Assembly (NCBI GenBank): GCA_956465555.1
Contig: OY101115.1
Span: 1,674,001 to 1,738,000, forward strand
Direction of reading: 5' to 3'
DNA length: 64,000 nt
Source of the DNA: Nitzschia sp. pyKryTriq1
Taxonomy: Eukaryota > Bacillariophyta > Bacillariophyceae > Bacillariales > Bacillariaceae
The notes under the pieces were generated by a model. The model did no database searches. It was given only the letters and a program-made list of their open reading frames with translations, and was not told where the DNA came from. Shown here in pieces: positions 1 through 10,109 of the stretch (its first letter is position 1; every line of letters starts with the position of its first letter). A program made the translations under genes and the position numbers.

Positions 1-544
1 TAAAGTCGTCGGCGAAAGCGAAAGAGTAGTTGGCAGATTTTGTGGTGCGTGGTTTATCCTTTTTCTCCTATTTTGCGACCAACACAACAAAAAATGGCGA
101 GAAAACTCGATCAGCGAGATCTCATGTTGTATATATAATATACAACCACGGATATAAAATGCAATTGAAGTGGACGGTCGGGTGTGTGTCACTTAATGCA
201 TCTTGTATGTATGGGCGAGCATTGAGCGCTAAGTCATTTTCATTGGGGGAGGATTATATGTGAGTTCGCAAAAGTTGACGCCGGCACATACAATTATACA
301 ATTTGGTGAGCGTTGCGAATTGATATTTTTGTTTTGTTTTAAAGAAAGTCATTTGAGGCGGATGATGGACGAGCACATAAGGAAAAACGGGAGAGGGCCA
401 GGCACTACAGGGTGAATGACCCCGCTTACAGGGTGGATGTCCCTCGGTTATATACGGTAAGGTATATATTTTATGTATCTCTTAGAGGGTGAGAATCCAC
501 TTCTTGCCTCTAGCGGCCGTTGACGCACGGACATACCATTGGTC
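1..544. other. No recognised gene
   Basis: I see no convincing coding region here. The longest open frame is a 77-codon stretch with unremarkable composition. AT-rich and mixed sequence leads into the first GTAC-rich tract. Confidence 0.5.
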
Positions 545-800
545 TTTCTCGGCACATACGTACAGGTACCAGTACTGGTGCTGTACTGTACCTCCTACCG
601 CAGCGGTAAGGTGCAGGACGCAGTCCACCGACTGCGCCGTCGGGAGCGCCGGGCTGGGCTATGGGAACTCTTGTACTGTACTTGTACTGGGCCATAGTAC
701 TGTAGAGATGGAGCCAAGAAAAGATCCTTTCAACTTTCAAGAAGCCCTGTCATGGCTCTTGCTCTGGTCACCAGGTACAGTTCGTACGAGTACAGTACCA
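545..800. repeat. GTAC-rich palindromic tract
   Basis: Short palindromic words such as GTACAGGTACC, AGTACTGG and CTTGTACTG recur at irregular spacing. The tract ends exactly at the left end of the Harbinger-like element: it continues as if uninterrupted at 3412, so the element was inserted into it. Equivalent tracts lie in most intergenic gaps of this window. Confidence 0.7.
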
Positions 801-801
801 G

Positions 802-1180
802 GAACATCCAAGGGTGCGGGTCACCGCGCACTAACGTGGAACTCGCTTTACGGGCACGCTTGGACAATGCTCTTTCGCGCTAGCCACGCTCCGTGGCAAA
901 GCCCGCTTGGCCTGGGCCAAGATTCTTGGCCTAGGCCAAGAATTCTTGGCCTGGGCCAAGAATTCTTGGCCTAGTCTTGGCCCAAGGCCTACCCCCTTTC
1001 TGTACCCCCAAAAGAGTAAACAGACTAGTCGTCGAATTTCAAACATCGCATCAGCGCATCAGCGCTCATCATCCCATTTCATCATCGCTCATTGAACATA
1101 TCCAAGATCTCTCGCATCGATTCATTCTTCAATTTTCTCTTTTCTTCCCACCTACCATGGCATCTCTCACTCGAGGTGTC
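802..1180 (+). repeat. B-type terminus of Harbinger-like element (promoter and 5' end of accessory ORF)
   Basis: This is nearly identical, in reverse complement, to about 23200-23636. It contains the terminal inverted repeat, an array of the palindrome GGCCAAGAATTCTTGGCC and variants (about 909-986), a 5' leader with repeated GCGCATCA/TCATC words, and the first few codons of the RGG-protein ORF (ATG at 1159, MASLTRG). Similarity to the other copy stops right after CACTCGAGGTG near 1180. That point is taken as the left junction with captured host DNA. Confidence 0.8.
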
Positions 1181-1358
1181 GCTTGTTTTGTGGCGACATC
1201 TCATCATCATCTCATCTTGGCAATGGGATGTCGGCCGAACGGCTTTACTGTGTTGGCAGACGTCAATAGGAGACACCAGAAATCGTAACCATTCGCAAGA
1301 GCCCGCGTTCAGCTTCAATTATGGAAACATAGCCCAATCGTTGCTCACTGAAATTATC

Positions 1359-2071
1359 ATGTCAGGCAGAGGTAGAGGCCGCGGCCGTGGGGGGGCGAGC
1401 TCCGCCCTCGGGAGCACGGCTCTTGTTGCAGCGATCAGCTCAAGAAGCTGGTCTAGATGCCGGGAATCTGCGCAGCTTGCAAGACATTACCAAGCCTCTA
1501 CTATTCCCGGATTTTGAATGGCATTCGAGCGGCCAGAAGGGTCATGATCCAACGCCTTCGTCGTTGCAACCAGCTCAGTCCCTCATCCAAACGAGCCACG
1601 GCTCCCAACATTTATCTGATCAACAAGAGCCGCGAAATGCATCATCGCTTCCAGGATTCTCCTTTCTATGTCCGACCGTCGCAAGAAGTTGACGTGGTCC
1701 GATACAACAAACGTCCGCGCCCTTTGGAACCAGATGTCCATGTAGCGGAGAGCATCGGCAAGACTGCCGATCCGCGGTACCTTCCCGAAGAACTTTTGCC
1801 TGACAAGCTTGTTGCTTTGCCCTTGGCTTCTTCTCACAAAGTTGGTGAATTAGGCGAGGATGGGACTCCGAAGCGAGCGTTGACGCTGGAAGAACTGGCA
1901 GCGGAGGAGCAACGAAAGAAAGCAACTGGGGAGGAAGGAGAGGAGGGGGAACTCAGTGACACAGCAGAAATCGAGGAGGAAGATGAAGAAGAGGTCGCCG
2001 ATTACACGACAAACTATTACGCCAGTGATGATGAGAGTGATGGAGGCGACGGAGACGAAGCCGTCTTTTAA
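1359..2071 (+). pseudogene. Captured POLR3G/RPC7-like gene (RNA polymerase III subunit), frame-broken
   Basis: Conceptual translation starts MSGRGRGRGRGG, continues in a second frame with ITKPLLFPDFEWHSSG, and continues in a third with RFQDSPFYVRPSQEVDVVRY and YLPEELLPDK. It ends in an acidic tail, DYTTNYYASDDESDGG. A basic RGR amino end, an LFPD motif, a middle segment and an acidic carboxyl end match the RPC7/RPC31 family that bridges the RPC3-RPC6-RPC7 subcomplex to the Pol III core. Two frame changes are needed: one at the run of seven G near 1390 and one near 1520-1545. No intron with good splice sites explains either. The gene lies wholly inside the transposon, so it is most likely a decaying transduplicate rather than the working gene. 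Sequencing error in the G run is the alternative. Confidence 0.62.
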
Positions 2072-2337
2072 ATGATTGGTTCGTAGAGATATGCTCAGTT
2101 TTTGAAGCCGTAAAAATGTCTCCATTAGAGGTTTTTAGTCGCTACGATCTCTTTCTTCTCAGTACGTATGCGTACCCGGTAGTATAAAGTCCCGACGAAC
2201 ATCGTACACATTAGTGGTTGTTAGTAAGGAAAAACAACAACGAAGGGTCGTATTTTGAATAGTAATCTACTCCGTAGTAGTCTACTACAAGAACGCGGAC
2301 ATCTCAGACACGACTCTCGCCACTAGCAGTCGATCAC
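2072..2337. other. Intergenic gap between captured convergent genes
   Basis: About 266 bp separate the two convergent coding segments inside the element. It contains AT-rich 3'-flank-like sequence and TAGTAGTCTACTA words, with no ORF of interest. Its presence suggests that one continuous chromosomal segment was picked up, not two separate fragments. Confidence 0.45.
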
Positions 2338-3048
2338 CTACTTCCCTCCAAACGCAACAGCGCGAAGCTCATCCTTTTGTTTCTTTTTCTTTTGACTGTT
2401 GCCTCCGTTGGGTTGTTCTGATTGGCCGCCGCCTGTTGCTTGCTTTGCTTGGCCATGAATTTCGTCGCACTCCCTCCCTGTGGGCCTTGATTGGCGGCTG
2501 CCACTGCCACGGACCCTGGTGAGGCCTTGGCTCGGACCACAGTAGCGGCTCCGGTACCACCCCATCTTCTTCTTGGAACCTATTACAGCAGGAGCTAGGC
2601 GGGCAGGCATGGCAGGGAAGTTGTTGGTCCTAGTTGCTGGCGACGACCTCACAGTGGGGGGTTGCGCGACCCTGCTGATAGCAGGGCCACTTCCACCCCA
2701 TGATGAAGTGCCAGCGACGGCAAGATTGGGTCGCGTGGCCGCCGGTTTCTTTTCCGCAAATTGTTGTCGCCGGACGCTGTTCATGTATTGCAGGGCATGT
2801 TCAGAAGCTTGGGAATTCGGGCAGGATTCCAACAGCGACGGTAAGAAGGACCAAAAGTCTGGATCAGCATAGCCCCGATCGAACAGGGCTGCGGATTGAT
2901 CGACATAGCCCTCAGGGGAGAGACTACTTTCAGGAAAGTCTTTGGTGAGTCGTTTGAGCTGTTTGAATTTGTTTGGTCCAAGCGATGCTTTGATTTCTTC
3001 GACCGTCGCCTTGGCCGACACCGCCGATATCGATGGGGCTTGTAACAA
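2338..3048 (-). pseudogene. Captured 3' fragment of a ZNF598/Hel2-like gene
   Basis: Residues 1-75 read as a helical domain with the motifs FKQLKRLTKDFPESSLS, GYVDQSAALFDRGYADPDFW and SFLPSLLESCPN. The carboxyl end is basic: KKKKQKDELRAVAFGGK. This resembles the C-terminal region of ZNF598/Hel2, the RING E3 ligase that ubiquitinates collided ribosomes. The RING and zinc fingers are absent, so this is at most the last third of such a gene. In the low-complexity linker a different frame (WGGTGAATVVRAKASPGS) reads more naturally, implying two compensating frame changes. Its 5' edge (about 3048-3060) abuts transposon terminus sequence, as expected for a truncated capture. The family call is moderate. 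Confidence 0.5.
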
Positions 3049-3059
3049 ATTAGATATGC

Positions 3060-3411
3060 ACGTATGCTCTGTTGGTCCGAATCAGAGAACCATATGGTTC
3101 TCTGGTCCGAATGACCAACAGATTTTTTTAAAAAATGGGGGGGGAAGCACAGAGAAGGGGGGCTCTAGGCCAAGAATTCTTGGCCCAGGCCAAGAATTTT
3201 TGGCCTGGGCCAAGAATTCTTGGCCTATTCTTGGCCCAGGCCAAGATATCTTGGCCTGGGCCAAGAATTCTTGGCCCAGGCCAAGAACCGTGGGCCAGGC
3301 CAAGAACCGTGGGCCACGCTGAGAAGCAGACACCGCGGTTTCGATTTAACGCGCTTTTGAGTTCAGTGGAGGAAGGTGGAGCGCGCGTGATCGCTCGATC
3401 CTTGGATGTTC
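3060..3411 (+). repeat. A-type terminus of Harbinger-like element
   Basis: This matches 17691-18025 in reverse complement. From inside outwards it has a TTGGTCCGAAT...GACCAACAG hairpin-like block, a T/A then G homopolymer run, an array of GGCCAAGAATTCTTGGCC-like palindromes (about 3168-3315), and a unique outer stretch ending CCTTGGATGTTC. Open frames on both strands across the array (GLGQEFLAQAKNSWP type) are products of the repeat and are not genes. Confidence 0.8.
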
Positions 3412-3507
3412 CAGGTACCGTACAGTACCGGTACCATGTACCGCAGCAAGTTCCTTTGCTGTCATAAAATATTCTCTCTCTCAAGGTAGACCGTTTGTTG
3501 CTGAACC

Positions 3508-3879
3508 ATGATGAAAAAAGTGATCTCCTCTCTCTTGTTAGCCATCCTTGTTGGAGCGGCCGCTGCATTTTTCCGCCCCATGGCACCCTACCAGGTAGAA
3601 ATTGAAACAAGCCCCGTTTTCTTCCCCCGTGGAGGAGCCTCGGCCTTTGAAGATAAAGGCCTAGACAACGCTGCCATTCCGGAAGACTCGAACGCCACCC
3701 CTTCTCGCAAGTGTGGTTTCTGCATGGGAGTAAGTTTCAAAATTCTGACTGTCGTCTACTTGTACTTCGTTGGAGCACCTCAGGGAGAGGACTGCTCTCA
3801 TCACTTGCCTGCTGGTCCCTTACCTTTTTTCGATAAACTTGACACTCGCAGTGAGCCGGGCAAACCAACTGTCCAGTGA
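3508..3879 (+). CDS. Short protein with signal peptide, probably plastid-directed; gene model incomplete
   Basis: The ATG at 3508 opens a clear signal peptide (LLLAILVGAAAA) followed by FFRPM, a Phe after the cleavage site as in the ASAFAP-type motif of diatom plastid preproteins. The mature part runs to CGFCMG and meets a good 5' splice site (GGA|GTAAGT at 3730/3731). Reading straight through gives 123 residues. Splicing at CTCAG near 3784 gives a slightly shorter protein in the same frame. The region after it (3850-4060, SRANQLSSERLVAASTRG in another frame) also looks protein-like, so the 3' end may be wrong or decayed. It starts only 97 bp from the transposon's right end. Function is unknown. 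Confidence 0.5.
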   Translation: MMKKVISSLLLAILVGAAAAFFRPMAPYQVEIETSPVFFPRGGASAFEDKGLDNAAIPEDSNATPSRKCGFCMGVSFKILTVVYLYFVGAPQGEDCSHHLPAGPLPFFDKLDTRSEPGKPTVQ

Positions 3880-5352
3880 GCGGCTTGTAGCCGCTTCTAC
3901 TCGAGGCAGTTGGTTGTTCACTGGGTGGAATGAATTGGATAGATGCGGAGAAGAGGACCCAAGGATGGTCCTCCTGCATATTCCATTTTTCGTTTTGCAC
4001 CCAGTCCTTCCAATAGTGTTTTGGAGCCCCAGCGCGTCTTCTGGAACCGATTTTCCGAGTATCTTCGTCGTCCGATTCGAGAAAAAGGGAAGATGAGCGC
4101 TCGCTTTTGTCTTTCTCTTGGCCTTGATATGGTAGTATGGATGATTCTTGGATAGCATCACTTCCGAAGGGACGCTGGTGATCCAGTTGTGTCGTTTATG
4201 TGTTGAATGATCAAGTGGGAGTGTTACAAGTACCAATCCCTTCTTTTTGTGGCCCTGGATCTCTTCTTTCATTTCGAATGACGCCCTGGTTTCTCCAAAG
4301 ACGAGTTCCAGAGGCTGAATCTCAACTATAGACAAACCTATAGTGAAGTGAAAGGAAGGACCACGGGCCACAGAGACCGACGAAGGGATTCGTATTATTT
4401 GGTACCGTTCACTGCTGGATTGATCGTATTATTGGTGTTGCGGTACTATGGCCTGTGCATATCACGGGAGAGTTTTGGACCGGAAAGTTGACTGGCTAGT
4501 CTAAAAAATGGGATTGAAAGCAATAGATATCTCTTACGACACCATTTTTACAAAGTAGAGTACCACTTTTTGAGTGTACAAGCGCCACTACGCACCGGGC
4601 GTCCTTCACTACGTTTAGCTGACTATCCATTCCCATAGGAATTGCTACTGTACCTTTTCTTGACTATAACCTTCACCTTCATACGGAGACTCCTCCTCCT
4701 CCTCGAAGCTACAGTACGTGTACCGGTACAGTACTGGTATTTGTGGAAGCTCATTTTCGGGCAGCATCAAGGAAAGAACACAAGCCATTGGTACTGTACA
4801 AGTACTCGTTCTGTACCTGTACCATACCGGTAGTTGCATTGTGCTGTTGTCGTCTGTTCATTCATTCATCGTTGTCCTTCCACTCTAGTCTACGTCATTT
4901 TTCACGATCGTCCAATTATTATTACATCTCTCGCATGGTACAAAACCCAATCACGAGCTGAGAGCACCTCATACGAGTTCCGCGTGTAAGAGATGTTCTT
5001 CGGATGGAACATACAGGTACAGCGTATAATATTGGGCCTTGAATTCCTCCCGGTTGGTCTGGAACAGGGAATAGTCAATGTTTGGCGCCCTTGGGTCAAA
5101 ATACATTGAAAGTTTAGTCTGCTTCTATCAGTACCGCGATTCCACCAACTCCCACTACCGTCCCTCACAGTATGAGTATCATCATAATTCCGCTCCCCCT
5201 TCAGTTTCGGGATGAGACTTGTCTTGTGCTGGCTCCGCTTCGGGACCGTATGATCATTATGATCATTATCGTCCTGCTTCTGCTTCTGCTTCCGCTTCGG
5301 GATGGTATGATCATGATGTTGACTCCGTGTGTTACTTCTTTTGGGGGTACAT
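3880..5352. other. Intergenic; GTAC tracts, no supported gene
   Basis: A 183-codon open frame on the minus strand (3820-4371) lacks an ATG near its start and is not recognised. The stretch from about 4700 to 4850 is GTAC-rich. Around 5190-5320 there are repeated TGATCATTATGATCAT and CTGCTTCTGCTTCCGCTTCGG words. Nothing here supports a gene. Confidence 0.45.
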
Positions 5353-5701
5353 GCCCTTATTTTTTTCCAAATCCCTGTTGTTCAAACACTACCACCAAGG
5401 CCTACGACAGAGCAATAAAAAACTAGCTTTAGTACCAAATAACTAGTAAATTCACCGTGATTTCGCGAATCACAGGAACTCCTTTGTTTCCATAGACATT
5501 AGCTTTAGATATTGGTATATTTGGGCTTTTCAAACACTGCAAAACAACATATCCAAAAACCTATAGAAACGAAGCACTTTCTTTGTTTCGTGAAATCGCG
5601 GTGAATTTACTAGTGATGTGGCACTATTCTCGTTTTTTGGGGCTCTGTCGCGTAGGTTTTGTAGGGGTTTCTACAACAGGGATTTCCGAAATGAAAAGGG
5701 C
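5353..5701. mobile_element. Fold-back MITE-like element
   Basis: Two arms of about 120 bp are inverted relative to each other. The left arm includes GCCCTTATTTTTTTCC, AATCCCTGTTGT, CCTACGACAGAGC and ACTAGTAAATTCACCG. The right arm contains their reverse complements with scattered differences, ending GGGATTTCCGAAATGAAAAGGGC. A unique centre of about 100 bp separates them. There is no coding capacity, and target duplication is unclear. The class of parent transposon is unknown. It differs from the Harbinger-like termini seen elsewhere in the window. Confidence 0.65.
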
Positions 5702-6198
5702 CTGTACCGGTAGTACTCACTCGCGCTGTGCCTGGTACAGACAGCAACGGTATTTCAGTACTGTACCGTACAGTATGTACTGTACCGCTACATGATACGT
5801 GCATGTGTGTACACAGTACCCGTACATACCTGGTACACTGCACTTAACTTGCAGTTAATACCGGGCTGTGCCTGCGAGGCTTTCAGTACTGTTTCTACGC
5901 GAACTGAAATCTCCTTTTTCTGGCGCGAAGTTGCTTTGGAGGCAGGTCGATCGAGAGATTGTTGATGATTGTTGCTGATGGAGAGAAGGAGGGGTGCGAG
6001 GTGCGGCCCGAGCCAGCATCGAAGCATGGAGCATTGTGAATTGTCACATTTTTTTATGTTTCTTGATCGCACTGGTACGAGAACCGGTACAGTACAAGTA
6101 TATATAGTGTCATTGCGTCGGTTGTCTCGTCGAAGCAAGTGCACCCCACGCCACCCCAACCCAACCCAGCCCAACCCAACCCAACCCGACCCACCAAG
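5702..6198. promoter_or_regulatory. 5' flank of the Kelch gene with GTAC tract
   Basis: GTAC-rich palindromic sequence occupies roughly 5702-5840 and 6068-6098. A C-rich leader made of repeated CCCAACC words lies immediately before the ATG at 6199. No other gene is seen. Confidence 0.35.
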
Positions 6199-8198
6199 AT
6201 GCCTACCTTGATGACCGCCTCTACGAGCATTCCACCAGCGGCGCCCTTCGTGGCTCCTGTACCGACCTCCCTAACGCTGTCGTTTCATGGAGTTCAATTT
6301 GAGCTTAGGCCCGCGGACGCATCTGCTCAAGTCTCCTACCAGACCAATGCTCAGGGACGCATTGTCTTGGATTTGAGCAGCTTCACGGGCTCGCTCGAGA
6401 TAGCTGCGAGCGCACCTGCACCTGCGCAAACCACGTCTCCCACCAACACGCACAAAAGCGCGACCGCCAAGGTCGAAGAGGAACCCAACTCGCCCATCAT
6501 CAACAACCCGGAGAACTTGGCAACAGTGACTCCAGGGCAGCAGAAACTGACCTTTCACAAGAAGAACAAGGACCAAGAGCCCAAGTCGAAAGAAAAGGAG
6601 CAGCCCCGCAAGCGCCTCAGCGGCGGGCCGAAAGCTTCGTCGAAGAAGCCGCGCAAGGAAGAAGCCCAGGTTCACGCACGGGTACGTGTAGCCTTTGAGA
6701 GCACCAGCAACAAGACGCCCGAGTTTTGTCAGCAGACCATGGAAATACCAACCCAGGACGGGATCCCCGACTTTTCCCAAACCATGCCCACGGGCCCGTC
6801 TGTCAGTGGTCCTTCGTCGACTTCCAGCCAAGAGGGCAAATTTGCTGACGAGATGATCATTCATGAAACGCAAGACGACTCCAACCCGAAGGGCGAAACG
6901 GTCCGAGAGATTTTGGATCGCGTCAATAGCAGCAACGACTCTGTCGCGAATGACATCGAGGAACATGATCCCTCCAACGCATCCTCGCTGATGCTTCAAG
7001 AAGTGCAAGATGCCAACATGCAAGAAGCCACCGCTGAAACGGCTGTCGAGGATTTCAACCCCTCGGTCACAACTTCGTCCAACTACCTCGCTCCGTGTGC
7101 CAGATGGGGTCACACAATGACCAAATTAAAGGAAGGACGCTTGCTTGTATACGGTGGCGAGTCTTTTGACAAGAATGGAAATCCTTTTATCTTGTCGGAT
7201 GTACACGTGTATAACACACAAAAGCGCACATGGGACAAGCCCATCAACTGCCGGGGGGAGAGCCGCAGGTGGCATTCATCTACCTTTCTTCCTGAACGTC
7301 AACTCCTTCTGGCGTTTGGGGGAGAGACTACGGACATACATGGCAAAAACAAGAATAAAGTCATTACCAGTGATTCCTTGAAGGTATGCATGTTTCATTA
7401 AAATTGCTGCTGCGCACTTTTACTTCTCTATACTCACTTTATCCCGTTTCTTATTGCAAGGTGCTGGATACGGAAATCATGTTGTGGTATCCCCCCGCCG
7501 TCTCGGGAGACACACCGACGGGACGTAGTGGCCACTCGGCTACACTCATTCCTAGCACCAACGAAGTTGTCCTGTTTGGTGGCGTCAAGGGCTCTAAATG
7601 GCTCAACACCGTTACCATTTTGGATACCGTTCGCTGGATCTGGACCGCACCAAAAATTATAGGGTCTGCCCCGAAACCTCGCTCCTACCATAGCGCTACT
7701 GCAGTGAAAATTGGCGACCATCACAAATTGGTCATTTTTGGTGGTAACAATAAGACGTCTTGCTTCAATACGGTTCATGTTTTGGAGATGACGACATCGG
7801 GGGAGAATGAAACTTGTTGGAAGTGGTCGCATCCATCCGTCCAGGGGCAAGCTCCATTCCCTCGTACTGGACACTCGGCCACTCTTCTGGAAGACGGCAA
7901 AACTATTTGCATTTACGGAGGATGGGACCCGAATGACGCGACCGAGTCTGGAGAAGAAAACATTTTCCAGAGTAGTTTCTTATTGGACACAGAAGTTTGG
8001 AGCTGGTCCATTGGCCCCAAGACTCTTCCTGGAGGAAGTGGGACAGAAGATCTTCTTGCTGACTGTGGAGCCAAGCGCTGCGGGCACACGGCGGAGATCA
8101 ATAACGAAACTGGAGAAATCCTTGTCTTTGGTGGACGCATTCCCGGAGAGATTTTGGCAGGAGACTTTCAACTACTTTCAAATACCGAGGAAAAATAG
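6199..8198 (+). CDS. Kelch-repeat protein with basic/acidic N-terminal region
   Basis: Two exons, 6199-7383 and 7461-8198, are joined over a 77-bp GT-AG intron and encode about 640 residues. The first 290 residues are low complexity. They include a likely nuclear localisation segment (PRKRLSGG, SSKKPRKEE) and an acidic, Ser/Thr-rich stretch. From about residue 295 to the end there are five to six Kelch blades: ARWGHTMTKL...LLVYGG, RRWHSSTFL...LAFGGE, GRSGHSATLI...VLFGG, PRSYHSATAV...VIFGG, PRTGHSATLL...CIYGGW and CGHTAEI...LVFGG. They form one beta-propeller, a protein-interaction platform. The ATG at 6199 was chosen because the upstream in-frame codons come from the CCCAACC leader. No BTB or catalytic domain is seen, so the partner is unknown. 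Confidence 0.85.
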
Positions 8199-8500
8199 AT
8201 GGACTTATGGATTATAGTAGTTGTGCACGTAAACCATACAAACTCAAACAGTATGATACTTTCTTCTACTACTTTAAAGCTACTAACTAGTAGGAGAAAA
8301 GTCGTTTTCCCGCCATTCTTTCGAAACGTTTGTCTGCCGGCCACAACATTCATTGATCCAGGGTCCTTCTACTTAGTCTCTCTACTCTACTCTACTTAGT
8401 CTCCCGACTCTACTATACTCTAATCTACTCTACTAGGTTCTAATTTTATCGTAAATCAGAGCAAAAGTGCACTGTCTAATTTAGCTACTACCTTGACCCT
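8199..8500. repeat. CTCTA-rich intergenic sequence
   Basis: The sequence around 8365-8445 is dominated by imperfect CTCTACT/TAGTCTC words. A segment near 8455-8485 (AAAAGTGCACTGTCTAATTTA) recurs near 30815-30843 as AAAAAGTGCTGTCTAATTTA, so it belongs to a dispersed repeat. No gene is seen. Confidence 0.45.
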
Positions 8501-9380
8501 CGAGAGCAATGAAGAATCAGCATCTCTCTCTTATTGGGCCGGAACGTGGACACCCCCAACGAACGAAGGACAGACAAGAAGTCGAACGAATACAAACTTG
8601 ACCCGATACCGAAGAGAGACGACCGATGAATCATCTCATAAGATCATCGAGTCGACGACCGATATCGCTTCCGGTCGTCTTTGTTGCCTACGTAGTTTGA
8701 GTCAGCGCCGGATGCAACTCTCATTGCCTTTGGTGATTTTCAATTTTTCTTTGTTTGCTTTCAGCCTCCCGACGAATCGGTCAAGTTCCTTCCAGTGATC
8801 GTTGCCCGGATTACCAAAGTGGCAAGACAATTCTCTCGCTGGGTTGCTTCCTTCAGTCAATAACTTGTAGACCAGGTACATGATCTTTCCGACAATTTTT
8901 CGATAGGAGGTTACTTCCACAGGGTCGCCTTTATTCTTTTCAAGCGATAATCCCGGAGTTCCCGGTGTCTTATACGGTTTCGGTTGTCGACCCGTGATTT
9001 CTTCGTATTTCTTGATTATTCCGTCGATGGTGTGGTGCATGTCCGCCTTGATGTACCGGTACGGCTCCCCGTTTTTATCCCTCAATTGCTTGTACCATGT
9101 ACGAGCTTTCGACTTCGTCCTTCGTATCGCTCATTTTTATTTTTCGCAAATATGTCGCTCGACCGTCTGATTTTGTGAGTTTCAATCAGTCGCTTGATCA
9201 AGCGTGTTGAAATCTCCGTAGTCTGTACGTTGTCAGATGACGATAGGACTAGTGGGACCACTTCCTCAGCTCCGCGTTGCATTGGTCCATGCCGCGTTGC
9301 AGGGGTAAATAAGAGTCTGTTGTGTAGTGTCGATGTTAGCTGAAGTTCGTCTGCTCTTCCGAGACACGAACCTATCTCCA
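8500..9380 (-). mobile_element. Broken Ty1/Copia retrotransposon fossil
   Basis: On the minus strand, about 8702-9085 reads as the part of a Copia polyprotein spanning the end of reverse transcriptase toward RNase H, with motifs such as SYRKIVGKIMYLV and HWKELDRFVGRLK. Less clear remnant sequence continues upstream to about 9380. The flank at about 8530-8660 resembles another block at 49670-49800 and may be terminal-repeat material. Only a fragment of the element remains and it is clearly broken. It looks old. Confidence 0.7.
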
Positions 9381-10109
9381 AATCAAGTAAACTTCCATCT
9401 CAAACTCGAGATTATGACACTTGTTATTCTATCTTTGATGACTTTACTTGTTGGCATCGGATCTTTGCTATTGCCAATCGATCTTGGAACTGACAGATTC
9501 AATACATGGATACTATCTTCAACAATGAAGATAGAAGTTATTGTCCCAACCGTCTAAATCTTGATCCCGCGAGATTGTTTGTTATGATCATCGTTTGCCG
9601 TAGTTACGGAATCTTGTTCGTTGGGTAGTAACATAGAATCTTCAGGTATAGTAAACAACAGTCTCCGCCGGAGTCTCGCTTCCAAGAAAGCTTTCCGATT
9701 GCACCTCAGACTCGTTCGATTGGATTTCCATTTAGGACTGTTTCTGTACATCGCGAATCCAATTGACTACAGGTACAAGTACTGTACCGGTACTGTACAT
9801 ACCGGTACGTACCGGTACGTGGTACACTACCGGTGCTGTACAGTACAAGTACCAGTACCAGGTACCGGTAGCAACAATTTAAAAATCCGTCCGTACGTCT
9901 ATCCAGTCAGCTAGCGCCGACCGCAAAATGGCAATACCGATACTTGTTTGTGGCGGTCGATCTTTTTTTCGCTCACTACTAGTCTACTACCTACCAGTAC
10001 TGTACAGGAGTCTCATAAAAATACCCACCGTGATGCTGCCTAGTAGAGCTGCTCACTGACTGTGGCTTGTTTTCATCCTTAGTATTTGTGCTTGTAGACT
10101 GCATAAAAA
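9381..10109. promoter_or_regulatory. Flank of MFSD5-like gene; GTAC tract
   Basis: No gene is supported between the Copia fossil and the transporter. A dense GTAC tract (about 9770-9872, CCGGTACTGTACATACCGG type) lies 240 bp upstream of the transporter ATG. Confidence 0.4.

Larger units (their letters stand above)
802..3411 (+). mobile_element. Harbinger-like non-autonomous element carrying captured host genes
   Basis: The element is about 2.6 kb and is bounded by inverted termini GAACATCCAAGG (802) and CCTTGGATGTTC (ending 3411). It is flanked by CAG at 799-801 and CAG at 3412-3414. Its left end matches the right end of the larger element at 17691-23636 in reverse, and its right end matches that element's left end, so the two are the same family in opposite orientations. 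It has no transposase. Between the termini lies host-like DNA: a POLR3G/RPC7-like gene (+) and the C-terminal part of a ZNF598-like gene (-), convergent as they would be in a chromosome. The family call rests on the related copy's DDE transposase and the 3-bp CWG-type target duplication known for some Harbinger elements. Confidence 0.82.

Noticed and set aside
3082-3333. Long open frames reading GLGQEFLAQAKNSWPRPR on both strands through the terminus arrays (also at 907-1046, 17542-18087 and 23386-23607)
   Set aside because: They are the translation of a short palindromic tandem repeat, open in several frames, with no conserved protein outside the array.
3820-4371. 183-codon minus-strand ORF
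   Set aside because: It starts with GTG rather than ATG, matches no family and overlaps the 3' region of the signal-peptide gene. It is not strong enough to call.
6271-7113. 280-codon minus-strand ORF opposite the Kelch gene
   Set aside because: It is an antisense shadow of a GC-rich coding exon. The plus strand carries clear Kelch blades.
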